A stretch of DNA of 64,000 nucleotides, from the NCBI GenBank assembly GCA_022749755.1, contig JAGQDM010000070.1:2857792-2921791 (forward strand). Direction: 5' to 3'. This DNA is from Azadirachta indica. Lineage: Eukaryota > Streptophyta > Magnoliopsida > Sapindales > Meliaceae. The notes beneath the pieces were generated by a model that was given only the letters and a program-made list of their open reading frames with translations, was not told the DNA's origin and made no database searches. Positions 9,384 through 20,777 of the stretch are shown piece after piece; the stretch's first letter is position 1; each line of letters starts with the position of its first letter. The position numbers and the translations under genes are program-made.

Positions 9384-12187
9384 GTAAGCTAAGTAGAAGG
9401 AATTCTTCGTTGATTGCACTCACTAGCCAGCAAGCAAGCAAACCCCTCCTTACTCACCTCTTAATCTATAAAAAAAAAAAAAGCTCCCTCCTTTCCTTAA
9501 TGTAAGCAGCTTTCAAGCCCCTTTCCAAGATATTCTATTAGTACAGCGCTGGAGCGCCCTTTGTATATTATACTTTTTTTTATATTCCTTAAAGGTATAA
9601 GGCCAACATTTTCCCTATCTAGGGGGGTGCGGTGCTTTTTGTTTTTTTTTTTGTGCGTGCAGTAAGGAGATGTTTGGGATAAAAGCCCCGTCTCCCTTCT
9701 AACTAGGAGAGAAAGCTCTGCGAGCTTCCCCTTTGCTTTATAGAAATGGATGGAAACGCCCACCCTGATCAATGCGAAATTGATCGAGATGGGATCATGA
9801 TTTGATTGAAGATGCGTAAGTAAGAGGAGATGGGAAGGTTGACGGGTCAGATATCGAGGGACTAGAAAAGAGATAGAGGATGGAGGGTTCGAGCGCCATT
9901 TACTTAGCCATTGACGAGCCAATTGGTTGTTTACTGGTTCCGGTGCTTGTGCTTGGTTGTAAGAGTGCGGAGCTAAGGGAGAAAGAAAGAACCAGCGTTT
10001 ACTGAAGCACTGGCTACCTTAGGAACTCAAGGGAGTCTTAGAAAGCTTCGGAGCCAGGATGGCTACACTTGCAGTTAGATCACAGGGTGAAGCTGGAAGC
10101 AACGGATCGGAAAGAAAGACGTAGAATGATCAACCGATCACATGAATCTTGGCTGGGATTTAACTGATTGAACCCACCTGCCGGAGACAAGCGATTGAGA
10201 GAAAGAAGGACGGTAGCTCACCAAGTCGATATTCAAACCCCTACCTAAGACTGCACTTCCCATGTTTCCATCTCCTACTTCGCTACTGGCAATCCATATT
10301 CTGCTCGTAGATGAATCCAAAAGACAGAGCAACAGGCTGCAACTGAAAGAAGGAGGTCGATTGGGTGTTGACAGACTGAGATGGAACGACGGGAGAAAGG
10401 ATGGGAAGGACACTCACAGAGATCTACTTGCATTGATTGCTGGGAAGTGAATGATAGGATCGGATCCCACCTCCTACTGAAACCGATGGATGGGACCGCT
10501 AGCAACCGAAGTTCCCAGAAGAAGCAAACAAGCAGAGGCAGTGAGAGGCTAGATGCAAGATGCAAGGGGGAACCAAAGAGAAGAATGCAAGGATGCGGTT
10601 GGATTGATTGAACTGAAAGAAGGGCTGGGTGTCGAAAGAGGATAGGAGCAAAGCACGAGAATGGATGCCTTCCAAATGCTCGGGTACTGAAGAACGGTTC
10701 GATCGAGGAAAGTATTGTTATTATGCTTTTCCATGTCTTTCTTCGAACGGGCGGTATGAAAGCGAGAATGAACTCTTTCTCCAAGACCGCCTCCGGCGAT
10801 ATTGGATTCTCTATTATATACGGATTATGATTCGACCTTCCACCGGTGGTTCGGTGAGCATCTCCAGCGATAATCAGAAGCATCCATCCGCTTCTCCTTA
10901 CCGACCCTCGGTTCCTATTCAGTAAAGTAATAGCAATATTACATACCTGGCTCTCATGCTGCCTTGCCATCTCCAGCCATCTAAGCTGGAAGTTCATCCA
11001 GAAAGCTTGCTAGGGACTCGAAGGTCATTCTCAGCAATTCAGTCGGTCGGTGTTAGCAATCTCAAGATCTTGATCTTATTCACCCTCTAAGGTTCTGCAA
11101 GGCGCAAAGGAGAGACTCAAAAGAAATGATTGAAGGGTGAGATGGCTGGTTGTTAAGTTTGAATCCCAACACCACCTTTTGTTCTGTTCTATATGTCCCA
11201 AGACTATCACGTCTCTTATAGAAATACGTATTATTAAGCCGAACTCTTATCCTTTTATCTATCAATCACAACCTTGATAGGTTTCAATGTAGGTTACTAA
11301 TAAATATCACCACCTTTATTGGGCTAATTTACCATGTAGGCTATCTACTCTGCCCAACCAACCCAAATGAAAGATTGATAGGGGCTTTCAAATGAAGCGG
11401 GCATTGATAGGCGTAAGCCCACCCCAGTTTCCGTTTCAAGATTGATTTTAAACAACCGCGTTTAAGGAATGGAATTCAAACCAAAGTCATCCCTCCGTAT
11501 TAGGTAATCGGGGAAGAATTCATTATCCTGCCCGGGCGGCATCTGCCCGGTATCTGCCGGCACATTTACATATTGTTGGTCCGTTTCAATCGTCGTATCC
11601 GCGCGGGGGCCGCCGTCTCAAACGCATGTAGGGGATAGATGCGCATCATTTCAGCACTCCCCCGTGTTCCGTTATCTGCCCCTCTCTCGCTATCTTCCCC
11701 GCTGTCTCAGTTATATAGGTAGGGGGTTCGTAGTTGTTCCCATTGCTTCGGAGTGTCCATGCAGGCCATGTCCAGGATCAAGGAAAGGAGGATTTTGGCC
11801 AAGTAAGTGTATAATACGGTTGAGCACAGCTACAGCTCTCTCCTCTCCGATTGGTTGACTTCGAGCTGGTTCAGTTCGTACAGCTCGGAACGCCGTCTAC
11901 GTCTCTGATTAGGCGTATCGATCTCAGCAACCTTTCCCACATCTTTTAATACATTTTTTATAGAGAGGGGGCCTGTGCTTCGCTATTCGCCCCGGATCGA
12001 GATCTCTTAATCAGGTTTTGAGGATCGTAGGTTCTAACTCAATAGTGGGGTTGGTATCCATATCTAGGAATAAGTACCGCAGGAATTAGTTCTTTACTAG
12101 CCAGGGGCTTGGAACGAAGGGTAAAGTAAAGAACAGAAGACCCGCCTTGTCGGATCGTTTGAACCCGGGGAGATCTCAATCAAATAA
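9384..12187. other. Long gene-poor spacer (U1)
   Basis: No known gene is recognised. Minus-strand open frames at 9497-9922 (141 codons) and 10275-10997 (240 codons) look long, but the 240-codon frame is broken differently in U2 and U3, and neither shows a known domain. Counterparts are 25008-27810 and 55357-58166. Confidence 0.55.
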
Positions 12188-12284
12188 AGGATTGAAGAAG
12201 CTGGTGTGACAACATCAGGATTGAAGAAGCTGGTGTGACAACATCAGGATTGAAGAAGCTGGTGTGACAACATCAGGATTGAAG
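12188..12284. repeat. 29-bp tandem repeat, 3.3 units, copy 1
   Basis: Three perfect 29-bp units, each starting AGGATTGAAGAAGCTGGTGT and ending GACAACATC, are followed by a 10-bp partial unit. The number and sequence are the same in all three copies of U. There are no unique spacers, so this is not a CRISPR array. Confidence 0.92.
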
Positions 12285-13140
12285 AGCTAGCTTAAATAAT
12301 ATAAAAAAGGCCGGTTCTATCTTTTATGCATTGACCTTTCTCTCGCGATCGGAACGGTCGATCGCCTATCTATAGTTATAGTAGGGCGTTCCCACAACCG
12401 GAAGAGAGCTAAAAAGTACTCAACCTTTAGATTAGAGTAGAGCTCGGCCGACATCTAGTTCTAGCCATATCGAGAGCCAATCTTTTTCATTCATTCTCGG
12501 ACCAAACTTATAGAACTAAGTTTGCCTTGTCTTCCTTCAGACTAAAGCCCGCTTTAAATTATCTAGAATTTTTTAGGGGGCACCCGAGCAAGAAAAACAA
12601 AGCCATTTTTGAACCGGGGAGGAGGTCGAGTTCTCTCTTATCTTATATACATAGTCACAACATTCACTGAAGATGTTGCTTTCAAGGTTGAGGACAGAAC
12701 GCCGGAAGGGGAGCGGTTCCACACGTTCCACTATTTGCTGCGGCACACACGGACTCTCTGCAACCAATCAATATCTGAGTTAGGCCGGGGTGGGAAGGAT
12801 AGTTTCATTTGTACATAGTGAGTCTCACGCACGATCTCCGGGGAATGTACACGGTCGAGCGATCCAATATGGAAATGCCAAGAAGGTGGGAGGGTGGAAC
12901 ATATCGTTTGTTCATCGTGAAGGCCTATTACGTAAGGTCCATAAAAGAAAAAGATTTTGCACCTCACCTCAAAGTAGAGATTCGTGGTTAAGGTTTCGGA
13001 CGACACGTACAGAAGAGATAGTTCCTCTTGCTCGTAAGAATTGGTTTCGTAATAGGTAGACCTTTTGCTTGCCCCGGCCGGGTCAATGCTAGGATCGATC
13101 GATCTTTTCCCTGAATACACCAAGAATCTGGATTTGCTTA
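12285..13140. other. Spacer between tandem repeat and RT fragment (U1)
   Basis: There is no recognised gene. Several overlapping open frames on both strands (for example plus 12790-13059 and minus 12731-13159) survive in all copies, but I cannot match them to any family. An AT-rich stretch near 12290-12330 precedes a GATC/CGATCG-rich patch at 12340-12365. Confidence 0.5.
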
Positions 13141-13260
13141 TTAGTTCTAGGATCTCCACGGTTGATTCATCAGTATGCTATGTACTACATTAGCAAAACT
13201 CTGATTGACTATGAAAATAAGTACACACCCTTGGAAAAGACTTGCCAGATTAGGGATTGA
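13141..13260 (+). mobile_element. Ty3/gypsy reverse transcriptase tail fragment, copy 1
   Basis: The plus frame reads ...HQYAMYYISKTLIDYENKYT and then PLEKTC, the conserved block joining the reverse transcriptase and RNase H domains of Ty3/gypsy polyproteins (family pattern YY(L/I)SKTL..YE..YTP.EK.C). Only ~40 residues remain before a stop. A GATC duplication just upstream (near 13095) moves it out of the longer frame seen in U2 and U3. It is a dead remnant, probably of nuclear origin. Confidence 0.65.
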
Positions 13261-14439
13261 AGACGTAAAATATTCTGATACAACCCTCCTTTATTCAATT
13301 GTTCATTCTTGAGGTGAACTCGCTTCCTCCCCCTTCATTCAGCCGGAGCTGGTGAATTCAATGATAGATTCTTTAGCCAAAACAAAAGGCGAGTGGCATT
13401 TTCCGGAGTAAGCTAAGGTATCTTATTATGTTTATAATATTCCATCCCCCCGCTGAAGCAAAGACGCCCACTTGAACGCTTTGTTAATGAACTTAGTCTA
13501 GTCTAATAGAAAAAACAAAAAACGAAAGAGATTTCTTTCTTCGTTTCCCCCGCAGCTATTCCTCCTTTAGACTCATACAAGCAAGTACAAGATGTGGTAA
13601 TAGAGGAAGCCAGTAGATGGTAGTTGCAGAAAGCAATCGGAACTAGGAGGGAACGGGAGGGGCCGACAAGCAAAAGCAATGGCAATCAGCCGCCTAATTA
13701 CTTTGCGACCACTTAGCGTAACGCAATAGTTCATATGTTGATTCATGAGCTAACTAAGGAGGCTGCCTTTATGTTAATATGTATGCCAATAGCATGAAAT
13801 ATAGAACATTGAGCAGCAGTCACTCATTATGTACGCAGTTGTTATTAAACAAAGACTATTAAGACGAGTCGTGTGCGCAAGACTTGGGTGGTCTGATCGG
13901 GCAGCATTCTGTTCCACCAGAGAACGACGAGGTCAGGTCGCCTGGAAAGAGCTGCTTTGTCTTGGTTTTCCATGGATGGACAAAAAAAAAAAAAGAAGGT
14001 GAGGTGAAACGAAAAGTAGGAAATAAAGGAAGGGCTGCTTACGCTTGTCTTCGACCGATGAGGGCAAAAACAAAGTTTTTTTCCCCTTACTTGTGATCCT
14101 ATATCGGAGCTGTTCTGAACGATACCCTTTCTCCTCACTTACCCTATCTAGTCGAGCGTCTACGAAACTCTCTTTTCAGCCTATGTTATGTGGTTTTTCT
14201 TTCTTTCCAAGACGCTTCAAGCCTTTTTTCCTTTTGACGCCCGTGGGAATAACCAATTGATGTGGAGACCTATAACTACGGTCGAGTACTGCTTCTGTTC
14301 CTCTGCCGTTATACTTGGCATCTACAGCTCCTACTCCTTCTACTGCCGCTTCTTACTGTCGCTCCGACTGCTGACAGAACCATCTCTTTAGTCGACAATG
14401 CCCTTCCTGAACATCCGGATTGGTATGAATCATTTACTC
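13261..14439. other. Spacer before rps12 fragment (U1)
   Basis: No gene is recognised. Open frames at 13845-14138 (minus) and 13884-14096 (plus) depend on the length of a poly-A run near 13982-13993, which differs between copies. A leucine-rich open frame runs from ~14262 into the rps12 fragment but has no ATG before that fragment. Confidence 0.5.
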
Positions 14440-14585
14440 CTATGGTCAACATAAGAGGAGGTAGAGTGAAAGATTCGCCAGGTGTGAAATCACATCGTAT
14501 TCGAGGAGTCAAGGATTTGCTGGGAATTCCGGATCGAAGAAGAGGCAGATCAAAATATGGTACAAAAAAACCAAAATCGATATGA
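14440..14585 (+). pseudogene. rps12 3'-end fragment, copy 1
   Basis: The last ~47 codons of rps12 are duplicated here, from [10 protein letters not shown] to KPKSI and the stop. Homology continues ~20 bp past the stop. It reads [12 protein letters not shown] where the intact gene reads [12 protein letters not shown]. Three of the four underlying base differences are C here versus T in the intact gene, at positions where C-to-U editing yields the conserved residue. An in-frame extension upstream (from ~14262, no ATG) adds a leucine-rich stretch, a layout like the chimeric ORFs common in plant mitochondria. Expression is not evident. Confidence 0.85.
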
Positions 14586-15472
14586 ACGGAGGAGGCCTAT
14601 AGATCATATGAATGGGGAGTCTATGGAGCGAATCTTGACCGATAGCATGGAGGGTCATGTCGCCTGTCTTGGATCGAACAATTGCGTACTACAAAGAAAC
14701 CATGTATAGGAGATTGACGGATAAGTAGTTTTGTCAGGATAAAGATCAGAAAGGAAGTCTAGTCTGGACTAAAGGAGTGAAAATCTTACTTGATCTATGG
14801 TACGTATTTCGAGTCAAGTGCGAGATTGGCATCGAGAAAGCAGGGGTCCAGTATGGCCTTCTAAGGGTCGGTAACCTGACGGGCTAAGATCCAATACGAG
14901 CTTGACGAGCGACAAGCACTTCGCCCTCAAGCAAGGCTTAATTGGATGCTGCTTTTCACGAGCAAGAACAGAGATCGAGGAACCTGCGCCCAAAGTGCTT
15001 TCGCGCAAGCCGCGCCTAAGCCGGTCACCGTTTGGCTAAGATCCATTCCTGCACGTGAAGGTGAAGGGAGGCAGGCCATGACGCTAAGCTTTGTGAAGGG
15101 GAAGAAGAGAGTTACATAATATACACACATAGGAACTAGCTGAACGAAAACATTGATTGAACGTATTTAGCGATAAAACTGCGCGAAAACAGCCCTAAGC
15201 GTGCGAGAACAGCGCGCTAAGCAGGCAAGGGCGGTGGGGAAGGGCTTAAACCGTAGCGCGCGAGTACGCACGTCTATCACGTTTTTTTTTTTTTCAGCTT
15301 GACTTTATGAATTCGCCAGGTCTGTTCATTGTTCTCAGTGTTGTAAGGCGGAAAGACCGAGTGAAGTTTACTACCCGGTGCACAGGTTTATTCACAACCA
15401 TCTATTCCTGCATCCTTGCCTGTCCCTGCTTCCCTTCGCCCTGGGTTGGCATGGCATATGTTAGCCCTAGCC
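14586..15472. other. Spacer between rps12 fragment and RNase H remnant (U1)
   Basis: No gene is recognised. A patch at ~15175-15240 contains repeated GCGCGAAAACAGC/GCGAGAACAGCGCGC motifs, and a poly-T run lies at 15283-15294. The counterparts in the other copies differ in the length of this run. Confidence 0.5.
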
Positions 15473-16414
15473 CCATGGGAAATGAACTTTGACGGTGCCT
15501 CCCGAATGAATAGACGAAAAGTCCTCAGGTGTCGGCATTATTTTCATCACACCAGAAGGGCATCTTCTCCCGCATTCGTTCGCTCTCCTCGAACAGTGTT
15601 CCAACAACGTTTGCGGAGTATCAAGCGCTGATTATGGGAATGGAGTTGGCTCGGGAGTTGGCAATCCGAAGACTCGAAGTCAGGGGCGATTCCCTCCTTA
15701 TTGTAAACCAAATAAATGAACAATGTCTAGGAAGTGAGAAAGCCCGACCTTGTACCTTATCACCGGAAGGAAAAAAGTTTGGCACATGCGTTCACGTACT
15801 TCAACATAGAACATGTGCCGAGGGGAAAGAACGCCCGAGCCGATGCACTAGCATGGTTAGCAGCTTCCATGACACCGTCAGACGGTGAACCCAACAAAAC
15901 AATATCACACAGTCTTCGAAAGGAGAATCCTACCACCGCTAGACACTTATGAAGCTCTTGCGGAATGCAATCGACGTTCGGTTCGAATAACGGTTGACGA
16001 AGTGGGAATTCGACGATTGGAGATATCCTTTCATCGACTTTATCCAATACGGGATACTACCAGATGCCTCGAACGAAAAGGTAAGTATCCGAAGACGTGC
16101 TCCGAGGTTCCCTTACGATCCTCAAACGAAAACATTGTATCTCCAATCCTACGATGGAGTGCTCCTGCGGTGTCTGTCGGACCAAGATGCAGAGAAGGTC
16201 ATTCAAGAGACCCATAACGGCATTTTTTGTGCTCATCAAAGGACCTAAATTTCAAGACAGAATCCGGAGATTGGGTTACTATTGGCCCTCCATGATCAAG
16301 GATTGCATCGACTATGCCCGCCGGTGCGATGCCCGCCAGTTTCATGGTGACGACATCCCCCAGGCTTCAAACGACCATGATGGCACGGTTGTGATAACTC
16401 AATGGAACTTTTGA
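15473..16414 (+). mobile_element. Ty3/gypsy RNase H and integrase N-domain remnant, copy 1
   Basis: The frame opens with PWEMNFDGASR, shifts one base, and continues GVGIIFITPEGHLLPHSFAL, CSNNVAEYQALIMGMEL and LEVRGDSLLIVNQI, then HVPRGKNARADALAWLAA. This is a plant Ty3/gypsy RNase H domain with its D, E, D, D acidic residues (FDGAS, MGMEL, RGDS, ADAL). Downstream, [20 protein letters not shown] and [16 protein letters not shown] match the integrase zinc-binding domain. The final cysteine is lost (CDAR instead of CDAC), and the DDE catalytic core is absent. U1 has an extra T near 15611 plus other frameshifts. It is an inactive remnant, most likely transferred from the nucleus. Confidence 0.8.
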
Positions 16415-18392
16415 GGGAACTTTGGAGTTGAGTTCCGAGGTGTGGAAAAGTTGAGTAGTGACTTTGTGGTCCCCGGTTGTTACAAAAGTCAGATGGTTAA
16501 TCTTGCCAGTAAGGGCAAAGTTCGGATTGAGCTTATGGTGACAGGTGGGCGAGAGTGCTACTGTTACAAATGCAGTTGGAACTGCACTGCAATTCTTGGC
16601 TGGTTACGCTGAAGTAAGAGGTGGGGGGTGTGCTACCGTCACGAGTAAAACAAGAGCGAATTGATATTTTGCTATCGGGTTTTTGGCATTACAATGTGCA
16701 AAGGATTGCTCCAAGTGTAGTTGACAGTTGCAGTGTCTTTGCAAAGTGAGCAGCGATCGTTCGGAAAACGAGTCGGCGCATCTTGAATGACCCCCATAGG
16801 CTTTGGGCTTCGATGGCTGCTTGAAAGACGCAGATTGGGAAGTTGGCTATGGTCCGTCGTGCATTGTGCAGACGACTGATGGCTTACGTTGCCAAGAGGG
16901 CATTGTGAGACAAAGGAAAGGGCTGAAGGATGGTGCCCAGGATCTCACTATCACCTATGCATGTGCAAGAATGCGATACGGTAGAGGGCGATGTGTCATT
17001 GGGACACTTAGCGTGGTAGACCGGGCAAGAGTGCTGTTACCACTCATACGGAAGAAATGCCATGATGCCTTGTTGTGGCAATTGAAGTGGAACTTCAAGG
17101 GGATGTGATGTCGGTGTGGCGAACCGTCATCACTACTGCAGGAGAGAGCTGCAATAAGACTCGCTGCGGAAGTCGAGTTAGACGACCGCGTCCTGTTGCG
17201 TTCACGGGCGAAGACAGGACTCAAGCTTCGTAGTTAGGGCAAAGTATTGGCATGCTGCTATTGGTAGACTGATGAAGTCACAAAGGCAGAATTGGAAAAA
17301 GTCGGATACCTTCATAAGGGTTTGGCATGAGTTAGCGGGAGACTCTGTGACGGCTCACTGGTTGGTGAGAACGCTGGATGAAAACGAAGTTGCTAGAATG
17401 CTGTTTCGGAAGGGCCGCTCCAAGGGGAGGCGAACCCTCTGGTTTGCTTGACAGGGTTAATCTAGATGCCATGCCATTTTATCTGTTATGTTAAGGTTAG
17501 TTATGAACCCAGAGGGCTGTGCGGAATGTTTGTGGCATGTCGAAAATGTGGGCTAACACTAAGATAATGGTTGGGGCGGCCAATTGGCACTACTACTTAG
17601 TTTAGTGAAAAGTTAGGGCTTTTCTTTTGGTCGAAATGGTTGGTATGTCTGAGCTGAAGGTAGATACACTGAGGCGATCACTACTCGATGTCGGAAGGTT
17701 TGGCACATTTGGTTGATATTGGGCCGGAATTGTGTGATTGGCATGCTAATGGAAGCAGTCATCACTTTTAGAAACTATAAACAATACGGGAAAAACTTCA
17801 GTCAGTGTGATGGTCCGGGCACAGTGCTGTCATCAAAGGGGAATAGAGATAAGCCTTGAGCGGTCAGACCACGATTCGCTAAACATTCAAGATTCGAGAT
17901 GAGCTGCTAAAGGAAGGGCGATAGAGAGAGGTGGAAGGAAGACAATATAGTTTGGCATTACCAGAAGGAGAGCTTGACGAACCAGTTAACGACCAGGAGC
18001 TTTCAACCTTCGACTCTCTGCCGGAGAACCACAAACAAGAAAAGAGCAAAGAATGGAGAAGACATTAGCTAGGGAGCTAACATCTTCCTTCCGTCCTCGA
18101 TTCAAGCATCCAAACCCACCCCCGCTTCACTGTTCCCACCGGTCGTTAATACGTGTGTGTATAATAATCTCATTTGGTTGGATTGATTGACTTTATTCAA
18201 AAATCGTGAACTTCTCCCGAACCGCTCCAAACGCACATAATATATATTCTGTCCCTTCTTTCCTGCATCTCCTTACTAGGAACTGTACCTTTCAGAAGAG
18301 GATTTGCAAGCTAAAGCTAAGGAAGTGCCCCCCTAATCCCGATCCCGAGAGGGGAGTGCCTCACACACCCAGATTATACATACGCTTGAACT
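16415..18392. other. Unidentified tract between retroelement remnant and loop 1 (U1)
   Basis: This ~2 kb tract follows the integrase remnant and forms the end of unit U. A plus-strand frame at 16803-17108 (101 codons, TTG start) is open in U1 and U3 and shortened in U2, without a known domain. Composition and lack of mitochondrial motifs fit more of the transferred nuclear DNA, but I cannot name it. Confidence 0.45.
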
Positions 18393-18783
18393 GCGCAGAC
18401 ATGAAGGTGCCCGAACAACTAACGATATGAATGGACGCGGAAGAAATACAACAAGCTTAGTGGCCTTACCAGATGTGGTCAACGGTGATCTTCGGTGCAG
18501 ATAAACATGAGTTTATCCTGCTCAATAGGCAATACCTTATGAGATAGGTCGCCACGTAGCAACAAAGGTCTTATTTTATTTCATAACCGCCCTTCGGGAA
18601 CCGGGTTAAACCCATACCTTCGGTAGAAAAAAGGAGTTTGAGCTCGACCAAAGAAGGGTGCTTAATTCTCTTCTGAAAAAGGGGGATGGGCCAGTCATCG
18701 CGTGAGAGGGAAGCGTAGCTGAGAAAGCTTGAGACCAATAAATAAGTAGGGGCGGTAATTTCACCTGGTGACTGTCTTATTCT
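18393..18783. other. Loop 1: 391-bp single-copy spacer between U1 and U2
   Basis: This short tract separates the two inverted arms and has no counterpart elsewhere in the window. Its two halves are not complementary to each other, so it is a true spacer and not the tip of a perfect palindrome. I see no gene: every frame is broken by stops, and no tRNA T-loop or ribosomal motif is visible. An open frame entering from U1 runs 12 codons in and stops at 18430. Confidence 0.85.
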
Positions 18784-20777
18784 AGTTCAAGCGTATGTAT
18801 AATCTGGGTGTGTGAGGCACTCCCCTCTCGGGATCGGGATTAGGGGGGCACTTCCTTAGCTTTAGCTTGCAAATCCTCTTCTGAAAGGTACAGTTCCTAG
18901 TAAGGAGATGCAGGAAAGAAGGGACAGAATATATATTATGTGCGTTTGGAGCGGTTCGGGAGAAGTTCACGATTTTTGAATAAAGTCAATCAATCCAACC
19001 AAATGAGATTATTATACACACACGTATTAACGACCGGTGGGAACAGAGTGAAGCGGGGGTGGGTTTGGATGCTTGAATCGAGGACGGAAGGAAGATGTTA
19101 GCTCCCTAGCTAATGTCTTCTCCATTCTTTGCTCTTTTCTTGTTTGTGGTTCTCCGGCAGAGAGTCGAAGGTTGAAAGCTCCTGGTCGTTAACTGGTTCG
19201 TCAAGCTCTCCTTCTGGTAATGCCAAACTATATTGTCTTCCTTCCACCTCTCTCTATCGCCCTTCCTTTAGCAGCTCATCTCGAATCTTGAATGTTTAGC
19301 GAATCGTGGTCTGACCGCTCAAGGCTTATCTCTCTCTATTCCCCTTTGATGACAGCACTGTGCCCGGACCATCACACTGACTGAAGTTTTTCCCGTATTG
19401 TTTATAGTTTCTAAAAGTGATGACTGCTTCCATTAGCATGCCAATCACACAATTCCGGCCCAATATCAACCAAATGTGCCAAACCTTCCGACATCGAGTA
19501 GTGATCGCCTCAGTGTATCTACCTTCAGCTCAGACATACCAACCATTTCGACCAAAAGAAAAGCCCTAACTTTTCACTAAACTAAGTAGTAGTGCCAATT
19601 GGCCGCCCCAACCATTATCTTAGTGTTAGCCCACATTTTCGACATGCCACAAACATTCCGCACAGCCCTCTGGGTTCATAACTAACCTTAACATAACAGA
19701 TAAAATGGCATGGCATCTAGATTAACCCTGTCAAGCAAACCAGAGGGTTCGCCTCCCCTTGGAGCGGCCCTTCCGAAACAGCATTCTAGCAACTTCGTTT
19801 TCATCCAGCGTTCTCACCAACCAGTGAGCCGTCACAGAGAGTCTCCCGCTAACTCAACTCATGCCAAACCCTTATGAAGGTATCCGACTTTTTCCAATTC
19901 TGCCTTTGTGACTTCATCAGTCTACCAATAGCAGCATGCCAATACTTTGCCCTAACTACGAAGCTTGAGTCCTGTCTTCGCCCGTGAACGCAACAGGACG
20001 CGGTCGTCTAACTCGACTTCCGCAGCGAGTCTTATTGCAGCTCTCTCCTGCAGTAGTGATGACGGTTCGCCACACCAGACATCACATCCCCTTGAAGTTC
20101 CACTTCAATTGCCACAACAAGGCATCATGGCATTTCTTCCGTATGAGTGGTAACAGCACTCTTGCCCGGTCTACCACGCTAAGTGTCCCAATGACACATC
20201 GCCCTCTACCGTATCGCATTCTTGCACATGCATAGGTGATAGTGAGATCCTGGGCACCATCCTTCAGCCCTTTCCTTTGTCTCACAATGCCCTCTTGGCA
20301 ACGTAAGCCATCAGTCGTCTGCACAATGCACGACGGACCATAGCCAACTTTCAATCTGCGTCTTTCAAGCAGCCATCGAAGCCCAAAGCCTATGGGTCAT
20401 TCAAGACCATGCGCCGACTCGTTTTCCGAACGATCGCTGCTCACTTTGCAAAGACACTGCAACTGTCAACTACACTTGGAGCAATCCTTTGCACATTGTA
20501 ATGCCAAAAACCCGATAGCAAAATATCAATTCGCTCTTGTTTTACTCGTGACGGTAGCACACCCCCCACCTCTTACTTCAGCGTAACCAGCCAAGAATTG
20601 CAGTGCAGTTCCAACTGCATTTGTAACAGTAGCACTCTCGCCCACCTGTCACCATAAGCTCAATCCGAACTTTGCCCTTACTGGCAAGATTAACCATCTG
20701 ACTTTTGTAACAACCGGGGACCACAAAGTCACTACTCAACTTTTCCACACCTCGGAACTCAACTCCAAAGTTCCCTC
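18784..20777. other. Unidentified tract between loop 1 and retroelement remnant (U2)
   Basis: This is the inverted counterpart of 16415-18392. No gene is recognised. The minus-strand frame at 18782-18970 copies 18206-18392 of U1 and stops at the loop boundary, which places the palindrome edge. Confidence 0.45.

Larger units (their letters stand above)
1..18392 (-). repeat. Giant repeat unit U, copy 1 (partial, inverted relative to U2)
   Basis: This is the reverse complement of 18784-37184 and is collinear with 45998 to ~64000. Anchors: the rps12 stop at 6417 matches 30756 and 52416; the trnF 3' end at 8392 matches 28799 and 54372. Homology stops sharply after 18392, which pairs with 18784 (coordinate sum 37176). 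The ccmFN-bearing end of the unit is missing because the window begins inside it. This copy has the most private indels, for example an 8-bp tandem duplication in nad3, a GATC duplication near 13095 and an extra T near 15611. Confidence 0.93.

Noticed and set aside
10275..10997. 240-codon minus-strand ORF
   Set aside because: It is broken at different points in U2 and U3, is rich in Ser/Leu/Pro/His as expected of a reversed non-coding tract, and matches no family.
12188..12284. Possible CRISPR-like array
   Set aside because: The 29-bp units are directly adjacent with no unique spacers, there are no cas genes, and the context is plant mitochondrial.
16803..17108. 101-codon ORF near the retroelement remnant
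   Set aside because: TTG start, shortened in U2, no recognisable domain.
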